Positions 1 through 10,200 of a stretch of DNA of 64,000 nucleotides are shown here, one piece after another. The DNA is from Beroe forskalii (lineage: Eukaryota; Ctenophora; Nuda; Beroida; Beroidae), in contig WFMF01000641.1 in assembly GCA_011033025.1 (NCBI GenBank), forward strand, positions 1 to 64,000. Reading direction: 5' to 3'. The position numbers were made by a program, and so were the translations under genes. Positions within the stretch are counted from its first letter, which is position 1. Each line of letters starts with the position of its first letter. Below the pieces are notes generated by a model that worked only from the letters and a program-made list of their open reading frames with translations, did no database searches and was not told where the DNA came from.

Positions 1-3000
1 ATCTGGATTTGTGACAGCCGTCACATAAAACACCATATTTAGTACCTCTCACATCTGAGCTTTGACTTCCTCCTGCTCCTACCTCTCCCACACACCTTCC
101 TAAGTAGAACACCCCGCGGAGACAGGGATCTGAGAATGACGTTTCCCATCTCACGGTACATATCTGATCACATACGGTATCTCACCGTGTTTCCTGCCGC
201 ACCCGCCCCCACTCCCCAGCTACTCTCTGCCGCACCCGCCCCCACTCCTCAGCTACTCTGCATTTAACCACCCTCTCTCTCCTCGACATGAGATTATAAC
301 GTACACAGTATAACTTTATGACGCGGGCTATATCCTGTACTCAACCACAGATTTAGCAACTACTACCATATCAGGTAGGAGTAGGGTGACGTGGGTAGAC
401 CATCCTTTTGCATTGTGCAACCGTCACACGCTTCATTTATATGCGTATTCCTGTGTCTGCGAATAGTTTTCTATACTCGACATTTTCTGCTGATCTTCTG
501 ATTTGTTTTCTATACTCGACGTTTTCTGCTGATCTTCTGATTTGTTTTTGCAATAGAGCTATTCAAGTGAGCAGTGTAGTAGTTGTTGCTGATATTTGTC
601 GGATTTGTGCAAAATACCACTCCATCAAAGCATCAGTGTTCTCCTTCACTTTCACAAAGATTCTTGATATACAGATAAAGAAAACCTGCCCGCCCGTTGC
701 TAGTTACACAACCTCCATCTGATGAAAAGACCCGGCCAGTATAAAGTTCTCTCTAGCCCTCTGCTACAAATTGACGCTTTCTCTTACTACTTGTCGCTGA
801 AATGTCGCTCCTACTCTTACAGGTTTAATATACCTACGAGCTTGTTATGAGCATCGTATGAGCATGATAATGAATACCTTTCTTCATTATTATTTTTCTC
901 CTATTAACTATAGAGGCATGGATTGATCAGAGTATCAGAGTACAGCACTGTACAGTATTGTGGTTAGTAGGTAAAAATACTCGGCCCGCAGTGAATTAGT
1001 AGATAGGTGCACGTTTTCTTGACCCTGCCCGCAAGTCATAATCTTCCTACTCTGAGCTGTGAAATTGACGCATTACAGATACCAGTAGACACACTAATAG
1101 AGCTAACAGTTGATATGCCTGGTGCTCTCCACTCGCCCATCTTTCATTGCACATTCTGTGACGAAGTCTGCAACGGGTATTATTCGCTTAATTTTATGCT
1201 TCTTTTTTAACGTGAAACGTCTCGCGCTTTGCTACCTTTTGTGTGACCTGATGACGTTGTTGGTGTCAATCAATGAACAACCTGTGATGCAAGGAATATT
1301 ACCTGCTGTTATCAACGGCTTATAAGCTTACCCAGAGGTCCATGCGACATTGGCCAATCTGCGCGCGAGTTGACCGTCAACTTGCGCAATGCGCATTGCA
1401 CAATGATATTGGTCATTGTCAGGACGATTTTAGGATCTTATTTTAAGGATACGCTGCCGTTTTAGGATACAATGAAAAATATTGCACGCAGGTCCTAAAT
1501 AGCGCTGATACACACACAGACGCACGAACACTTTGAATTATTAATATAGATTAGCAGCTGCAACTGCCACATTAACAGTCAAAACGCTTTTAACATCGGG
1601 AGAGAGAGAGGTGTTGTCTCTTTCTGTGAGATGTGTCACGTGATACTGTATAACACTTCTTGTGTGTAACTGTGTGTTTGTGTGTGTGTTTGTGAGTCTG
1701 TTAGTTTGTCTTCATATGAGACACATTTAACATATCTCATGTTGTGTGTTATTCGAGACATATTTAACATGTGTTATCTTACACAGATGGGAGTGTAAGG
1801 AAACACGTTCAATTAAACAACATAAGATTGTAAATGGCGGAAGTGTATGGGGCGTGGTTCTGACTTCCTACCAGCCCTCCAACTGTTGCACTACAGCAGT
1901 AATATGTTAAAGTAGGATAGGAAATCAGTAATATATGTTAAAGAAGTGCAGTAGGAACTTGTGGTGCTGCCTCTAACACCAGGCGTCGCCTTGTCTCCCT
2001 TCTTTCACGTATAATAAGTGTACAAGTGTCACTTCGTGTGTGAGTGAGCACTTCCAGTACTTACCCGTCCTTTATCACTTGTCTTAGTGCTCGTCTTTGG
2101 TCCCTGCCTCCGGAAACAAGTGTGGCCCAAGGCCCAAACTTAAAATTGCCTTGTTTTTTCTTCCTCAAACTGTAGCGCTTTCTAACCGCCCTTTTTGCTA
2201 CCCTGTCGCTGAGTTCCTCTTAACTGATGAACGCACATAGCATTCATGATCAGTTGACTAAATCGAACTACCTACATTTTATGCACAACCTATTGAATAT
2301 CTTTTCATTTTCCAAGCCTGAGGTAGATGCCCGTCCCACTGCAATATGTTGTTTAGAAACTGCTTAGCCCGAACTAAGAAGTACAGGAAATACTTACGGT
2401 AAGTATTAACTTGGCGTCAGTACTGATAACTACTGTTATTATAAAACCGAGGTGGTTTTGGTATTGTTTTGTCAATTCCAATCCTACCTGGTTTACCAGC
2501 ACGATATTTGAACAAGAGATCATCTGTTCTCTAGCTATCTATTGACTGTTCGGAAATGGTATCCAGCGGACTGCTGGTGTCAATTAATCAACTCTTCAAC
2601 TTGTGTCAAGCACTAGTCTAGAATCAACTGTCAAGCAATGAACAGTGAACTGGTGTCAAGCAAGCAGATGGTGTCAAGCAGCCATGATACTATCATGTTC
2701 TGAAGAACAAGCCGTTATCTTAGGAACAAATAAATCTGAGTGCTACTGAAGCCTCAGCGCACTATGAATCAGTTATCCCCAAGACTTTGGACTCCCTTAA
2801 GTCTTCAAATGAATGATGCACGACTTAAAGGTGCTAATTTTCGCAAATTTTGAGCCGTATTCACCGCTATTCATGCGCGGCGTTCGTTAACTGGTGATCA
2901 CACGTGAAACCTACGCGCCTCCACAAAGTTATGCGGATACGGTACAAGGAACTTTAATTAGCTGTTATTCATCTTCGTAACTTCTTATTTTGTTATTATG

Positions 3001-6000
3001 ACGGGGAGGGAAATTAAGCGCCCGCATACGGAAACAGTGAACAAGAATTTTGCCGTCAGGCACAATTCTTGTTTTAGAACAATTCTAATTTTATTGATCA
3101 ATATTCTTCGTTAATTTTTGTCTTTATCAGAATTTTAAGCCAATCAACTTTGACTAATGACTTCAAGGTTTTAAGTAGCAGTCAACAGTGTCTCGTATTG
3201 AGTCATGTATTTCTATTTATGGTATTTTATTTCGACTGCACTTGTAAAGGCTCGTTTGTTGCAGCCTCCTGATTTGGTACTAGTCACAGGGTGGTCCTAG
3301 TCTCCATTACATCACCCCAACGTGTAGCTCAGCATTTACCGGCTCATTTTAAGAGACTTGCTGATATGTCACTGTTTATATAACATCAACAATGTACCGA
3401 AAAGAGGCTTTTCAAGTTGCCAGTTCCGTTGTATGGTCTGAGAAGACAGAGAACCGATGGAATTTTATAAATCTAAATCGTTGATGATTTTACTTTGTCG
3501 ATGATTTCATTTGTAGCACAATACCGGTTTGTCCATTTCTTGAAAATGTAGACAATTAACAATGTATGTATATTGTATAGAATTTTTAATGTATATGGGA
3601 TGTATTTGATTCCAGAATATAATAAAAATTAAGAGGCTATAAATAAGGTTCATAAACTTAAGATTTTGCATTGGCGACTTAAAGTAGTTTTGCAGGCCTA
3701 AATATTGTCTTCCCTCAATATAAGCTGTAATAATTTAAGATTGATTTTTGTTGGTCTATTTGAGTGTGTGGTGAAAATGACAATTAAATAGGTGAGTGGA
3801 CCTGGTTTTCATTAACTGTTTTTGTTCATGAAATAATTGAAATTTCGCTGATTTATGCTAGTCAGACCATCGCTTATCCAAGTTTATAAGCAAATTACAG
3901 AAACATATAGATGAAAAAGAACAAAAAATGGCAGTTTCTGAGTAGATTAAATTTTTCAGAATCGTTCAAACGGGGAGAGTGCTTTTTAAGTGTACCTGGC
4001 CCTACTGCTATTTCTTTGAAAATTACTACCATTTTCACCCCCCTCATATACTGCATGGAGCAACCGTGTGTCTCACCATTGATCTGGTGATCTGGTCATG
4101 AAACAAACGTTCACGCCGTTATCACTGGAAATCATTACACTGATACCTACATTCTTGTGTGTATGATACTCTGTGTCACATTTCACGGACGACCACTGCC
4201 TTGCCCGAACAGGAGACAACTCTGAAAATGACATCATTGTAACGGTTCAAAGTGATAAGTTGTCCTGGTCAATCCTGCCATATATTTCTCCAGCCTGACG
4301 ACGTGGTGAACTCATCATGATTATCATTATGTAGTACCCATTATCTAATGCAATTAATTAGCAGCGACTGCAGATCAAAGGTCCTCCCTGCCGCTTCACG
4401 GGCAGTACCCCTCACGCAGCGCGATCTCTCCGGGTTGCTAATTAGCGGGTTTCTTTTACTGGCGCGCGGGTTTTTACGTAAAATACGCATACACTGGAGG
4501 TTGGCAAGCTGACAACATCTCTTGTCTGTCTTAGAACGTGATAATTACGTTATTTTCAAACGCCTGATGTTGGTAGATGACATTAAGTTCCCCAGCCCAT
4601 CACTCGCCCTGTGCAGCAGACAGAGTTACACTTTATTACATTGATGACGTCAGATCCTATTTTCAGCGGGAACACCCTTCCACACACACACAAAATGTAT
4701 TACATTTTGTTTTAGATCTCTGCAGAATGTTCTCGTTTTGTTAGCGATATACAACGAAACATATCGTCTTTGGTAAAGCGTCGTCATAGCCACGCCCTGA
4801 ACTCAGTAAATAATTGTATTTCAGTACTGTGCTAGTTGATATCCGAGCTGTATTTTAACTCGGATGATCTGAGAGTGTTTTCCGGGTGCTTTTCAATGTA
4901 CATTTCTGACAGGTAATGCTTCCACCATATGATTCGTATTGTATAGTATGTTGAGACAGATTTCATATCCCGCGATAAGAATGTACCTTATTACATCGAT
5001 TGAATACCATCTAGAACGATTGAATACCATCTAGAACGATTATGGCAATGATTTCCGGGTGTTCGCGATTCCCACGGCTCCCTTCGACCTCTCAATGGTG
5101 ATGTAAGGGATCCCTCACTCAAACACATTACCTACACTTAACGTTATGATCAAATACAACAGGTGACATCATTTGTTGTGGTTTGAATGGTAATTCAGAC
5201 TCTATTGTTGGCTGCTCGACATGACAATATGATATGTGAATGTAAGCTGAACTTCAAGGTAGATGAGGTAATGTATATGGAGGACTTTGTGATGATGAGC
5301 GTCACATCATATCCCATCCCTAATGGGTTGATGTTGAGGCCTGATGACAACACTACGTAAACACAGGGTAATGTACAAAGTACATTGTACATGCTGGATG
5401 TATTATGTACGTGTATAGTGTATAAAGTGTGTGGAAGATCCTTTAAAAAGTTTTGTGAAGTAGAGCCTTGTTGCGAGTAAGGATGGTGAGGTGATTCACT
5501 CCAGTCTTTTAGTAAATTACATCTAGATGCTGCGTGATGATTACCTCATCACGAGCATCTTGTTTTAATTTCATTACATTCCGAGATGTTTCATCATCTC
5601 GGTACTACATGATTCAACTCACAGACTGACATCTGGTGTAGGAAGGATTCCGGAATGTGTATATTAGCGTTCATATTAATGAGTCGGTAGTCGGTGTCAA
5701 CATGCCCATATTTTGCAAGATAATTAGGCCTAGTGAAGTCAATATAGCTGGTTGAAGCGTTTCATCACGGTATTTCGTAACTTATGAAATCTAGCATATA
5801 ATTCGAATCATGATCATATCTGAGATAGTAAACATTATTCCCGGTTACTTTTAAACACATTGTCATATCCGCATGATCATTGAATATTTATGTTTCACTG
5901 TCGATCTGTACGTAATTACACTCACTTACACTCGATGAGTAATGATGTTGTCATCGTGAAATTGTGTAACTTTATCATGAAATGGAGTACTGCGTTACCA

Positions 6001-6267
6001 ACCAACGTTTAAAACATAGGTCTTAGACGTTTAAAAATTATAATGTGTAAAATTTCCTTATCCAGCCGATATTTAACATTCACGAACACAATAGAACATT
6101 AAAATTTACGATCAATTGCCATCAGTTAATTCTACGGGTTATCAAATGGTCAGCATACATTGCGACAATCTGGAAGGAACGCTCAACCAAATTATCACAT
6201 TTCTCTTTTTCTGTGAAATCTAGCCAAATTACACTGGCCATTCCCCTTTTTGTGAGTGCCGTATCTT
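1..6267. other. Non-coding upstream region without a recognisable gene
   Basis: I see no convincing coding exon. Only short ORFs occur, without family resemblance or splice context. Small tandem duplications are visible: a C-rich ~40-bp unit twice near 195-265, a 41-bp unit twice at about 467-549, and a 20-bp unit twice at about 4999-5038. The first coding or 5'UTR exon of the tensin gene may lie here, because the first exon I can identify starts inside a codon, but I could not find it. Confidence 0.6.
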
Positions 6268-7122
6268 AAGCCGCTCTTTTCAGCTACATCTCGCCCCGGA
6301 TTATCCTAACCCTCTCTTTTCAGCAACATCTCGCCCCGGATTATCTTAACCCTCTCTTTTCAGCTACATCTCGCCCCAAATTATCTTAACCCTCTGTTTT
6401 CAGCTACATCTCGCCCCGGATTATCCTAACCCCCGCTTTTCAGCTACATCTCACCCGGATTATCTTAACCCTCTCTTTTCAGCTACATCTCGCCCCGGAT
6501 TATCCTAACCCGCTCTTTTCAGCTACATCTCGCCCCGGATTATCTTAACCCTCTCTTTTCAGCTACATCTCGCCCCGGATTATCTTAACCCTCTCTTTTC
6601 AGCTACATCTCGCCCCGGATTATCTTAACCCTCTCTTTTCAGCTACATCTCGCCCCGGATTATCTTAACCCTCTCTTTTCAGCTACATCTCGCCCCGGAT
6701 TATCCTAACCCTCTCTTTTCAGCTACATTTCACCCCGGATCATCTTAACCCTCTCTTTTCAGCTACATCTCGCCCCGGATTAGCCTAACCCTCTCTTTTC
6801 AGCTACATCTCGCCCCGGATTATCTTAACCCTCTCTTTTCAGCTACATCTCGCCCCGGATTATCCTAACCCTCTCTTTTCAGCTACATCTCGCCCCGGAT
6901 TATCTTAACCCTCTCTTTTCAGCTACATCTCGCCCCGGATTATCTTAACCCTCTCTTTCCAGCTACATCTCGCCCCGGATTATCTTTAATCCTCTCTTTC
7001 AGCTACATCTCGCCCCGGATTATCTTAACCCTCTCTTTCCAGCTACATCTCGCCCCGGATTATCCTAACCCTCTCTTTTCAGCTACATTTCGCCCTTGAT
7101 TATCCTAACCCTCTCTTTTCAG
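6268..7122 (+). repeat. 40-bp tandem array, 22 copies, built from the tensin 3' splice site
   Basis: The unit has four parts in order: a CTAAC/TTAAC branch-point-like motif, the tract CCTCTCTTTTCAG, then CTACATCTCGCCCC, then GGATTATC. The period is 40 bp from about 6281 to 7121. The 22nd copy is the true 3' splice site of the tensin exon at 7123, so the part after CAG in every copy duplicates the first 22 bases of coding sequence. Copies are nearly identical, with scattered point changes at about 6323, 6378 and 6730. The period is not a multiple of three, so using an upstream copy would change the reading frame. Confidence 0.93.
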
Positions 7123-7295
7123 CTACATCTCGCCCCGGATTATCGCCATGAGTTTCCCGGCCTCAGGGGGTTGAGTCCGCCTACCGGAACAAGCTTCACG
7201 ACGTGGCGGAGCTGCTGGAGTCCAAACACCGCGACAACTACCTGATCATCAACGTGAGCGACAGGAGCTACGATACCAGCCTCTTCAAGAACCAG
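7123..7295 (+). CDS. Tensin exon: start of the PTP domain, with a +1 frame break
   Basis: The exon starts after CTCTTTTCAG and reads [14 protein letters not shown], then, after the G5 run at 7166-7170, [20 protein letters not shown] and onward to SLFKNQ before a GTCAG donor. Read literally, the frame meets TGA at 7172-7174. Removing one G restores one frame through the exon and gives the correct phase for the next one. The start is phase 2 (one base completes the previous codon) and the end is phase 0. It matches the segment of vertebrate tensin from RIIAVSFP to about residue 70. Confidence 0.85.
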
Positions 7296-10200
7296 GTCAG
7301 TTGGTGAGCTTATAAAAGTCAAGAGATTGATATAGGAACCAGGTCAAGAACCAGGTCAGTTGGTGCTGATAAAGGTTAAGAGATTGAAGTTTAAACGATA
7401 TAAGAACCAGGTCAAGAACCAGGTCAGTTGTTGAGCTTATAAGAGATTATGTGCCATTTGGATGCATCATTTGAATCATACTGTAGGTTGTCTTCGTAAT
7501 TCGTCGTTTGAATGTCTGTATAACCTCAGGTGCTGGAGTTCGGGTGGCCGGATCACCACGCCCCACCCATGTCACTTCTCTGCCAGATTGTCAAGACCAT
7601 AGACTCCTGGCTGCGACAGGTACAGTCCCTCGCTGTGTGTTTTGTAATAATGTGGTCGGGTAATATTCCCGCGGAACGTATCAATTCAAGGAAAGCTGTG
7701 TATGCTGCGGGTGATAAGCTCTTCAGTCCTTCCATGACATCATTACCATGGTTTAGAATGGTCTACTGATAACATCGTCCGCTGTGGGCCTCTTTGCAGG
7801 ACGCGCAGTTCTCCCCTGTTTTCCCTGCTGTGACTTAGTGCATAGTCTGAAGGAAGGAAGCCTGTCAGCAGTTAATTTCACACTGAATTACTAACGTTTG
7901 TAGCCACGGGGGATGTGAAGTTAACACGATAATTACGTGTAATAAGAGATGAGCTCCACCTCTTCCACACCCACCTTCAGTACACATTGTGTACTTTAAC
8001 CTTTTACAAACAGAACTTTGCGTGTACAAGTACTTGATCCTCTCTCAACCCTTTCTGAGCTTATCTTCTGTGATGCGAACTATAAACCTTAGACGGCGGA
8101 CCCACTGAGACAATTCAATAAGCCAGATTGGCTCCTGGGTCCTGGCCTCCTGGACGAGGTCCCTGTCATTTGAACTATTCCACCTTTTCCTCACTTCCTC
8201 TCTTATCGTACCTCCGGACCTCCCCCGCCCTAAACCCTCTTTTCTCCAATCTCCACGCTTACCCCTCACTTCTCCACGCTAAAGCGCTAACCCCTCTCTT
8301 CTCCACGCCAACCCCCACTTCTCCACGCCAACCCCCACTTCTCCACGCCAACCCCCACTTCTCCACGCCAACCCCCACTTCTCCACGCCAACCCCCACTT
8401 CTCCGCCAACCCCCACTTCTGTCAACCCCCACGCTACCCCCCACTTCTCCACGCCAACCCCTCACTTCTCCACGCTAACCCCACTTCTTCACTCTAACCC
8501 CTCACGCTAACCCCCACTTCTCCACGCTACCCCCCCCACTTCTCCACGCCAACCCCCACTTCTCCACACCAACCCCCACTTCTCCACGCTAACCCCTCAC
8601 TTCTCCACGCTAACCCCCCACTTCTCAACGCTACTCTCCACGCCAACCCCCACTTCTCCATGCTAACCCCTCTCTTCTCCACGCTAACCCCTCTCTTCTC
8701 CACGCTAACCCCCCACTTCTCCACGCTACCCCCCCACTTCTCCACGCCAACCCCTCACTTCTTCACGCTAACCCCCACTTCTTTACGCTAACCCCTCACT
8801 TCTTCACGCTAACCCCTCACTTCTTTGCTGGTTTATCTTCTTGCTAACCCCACTTCTTCATAACCCTCACTTCTTCACTAACCCTCACCTCCACGCTAAC
8901 CCCTCACTTCTTCACGCTAACCCTCACTTCTTCACGCTAACCCCACTTCTTTACGCTAACTTCACTTCTTCACGCTAACCCCTCACTTCTTCACGCTAAC
9001 CACTTCTCCACGCTAACCCCTCACTTCTTCACGCTAACCCCCACTTCTTCACGCTAACCCCTCACTTCTTCACGCTAACCCCTCACTTCTCCACGCTAAC
9101 CCCTCACTTCTTCACGCTAACCCCCCACTTCTTCACGCTAACCCCTCACTTCTTCACGCTAACCCCTCACTTCTCCACGCTAACCCCTCACTTCTTCACG
9201 CTAACCCCACTTCTTCACGCTTTTAACCCCTCACTTCTCCACGCTAACCCCTCACTTCTTCACGCTAACCCTCACTTCTTCGCCCCACTTCTTTACGCTA
9301 ACCCCTCACTTCTCCACGCTAACCCCTCACTTCTCCACGCTAACCCCTCACTTCTTCACGCTAACCCCTCACTTCTTCACGCTAACCCCTCACTTCTTCA
9401 CGCTAACCCCTCACTCCTCCATACTTACCCCCACCCTCCGTCAGGACCCGCATCACGTGATAGTGTGTCACTGCAAGGGCGGCAAAGGCCGGACTGGCGT
9501 GGTTATCGCGGCCTACATCCAGTTCAGTAACCGCTACCTGACGGCGGAGGAGGCCCTGGGCAAGTTCGCAGACAAGCGCTTCTACGACGAGTCACTGGGC
9601 GGAGTGACGCAGCCCTCGCAACGCCGCATCGTGCACTACTTCAGCTCCCTGATCAAGAACGAGATCCAGCTGGAGAACCGGCAGGTGATCCTGAACACGG
9701 TCATTCTGTTCGGGTGCCCTCAGATAGATGGGAAGCATGGCGCTAAGATCTGCTTCTGCATCTACGAGGGCTTCAAGCTGATCCACACCACCAAAGTCTA
9801 CGGCGTGACACCTGACAGGGAACACGTGTACATCAGCCTCGACAACGTCAAGGTGCAATCCGACGTCATGATCAAAGCCTTCCACATCGGCAAAACGGGG
9901 AAAACCTGCATTCTCCGCACCCAATTCCACACTGCGTTCATCAAGGGGGACTACAACATGGTGTTCAGGAAGAAGGACATCGACATCGCGTGCAGGGACG
10001 ATCGCTTTCCCGAGGATGGGGTGTTGCAGGTCATCTTCAAACCGCAAGCCAGTGTCGTTACTGACAACAGTGACAGGATAGCACACACTGCCTTGGTTAC
10101 AGATCAGCAGGAAGCCAAGGAGATTGAGGAGATGACTAAGGAGATCTCCTGATGAGCTTTGACTCGGATTACGCTGATTTCTCCTCCTTTTTCTCGGACA

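Noticed and set aside
6281-7122. CRISPR-like regular 40-bp array
   Set aside because: The whole unit is repeated, there are no unique spacers, and the context is eukaryotic; it is an exon-edge minisatellite.
8128-8745. Long ORFs on both strands with proline/threonine or Trp-Arg-Gly repeats
   Set aside because: They are translations of the 21-bp minisatellite in the tensin intron and change frame with each imperfect unit.
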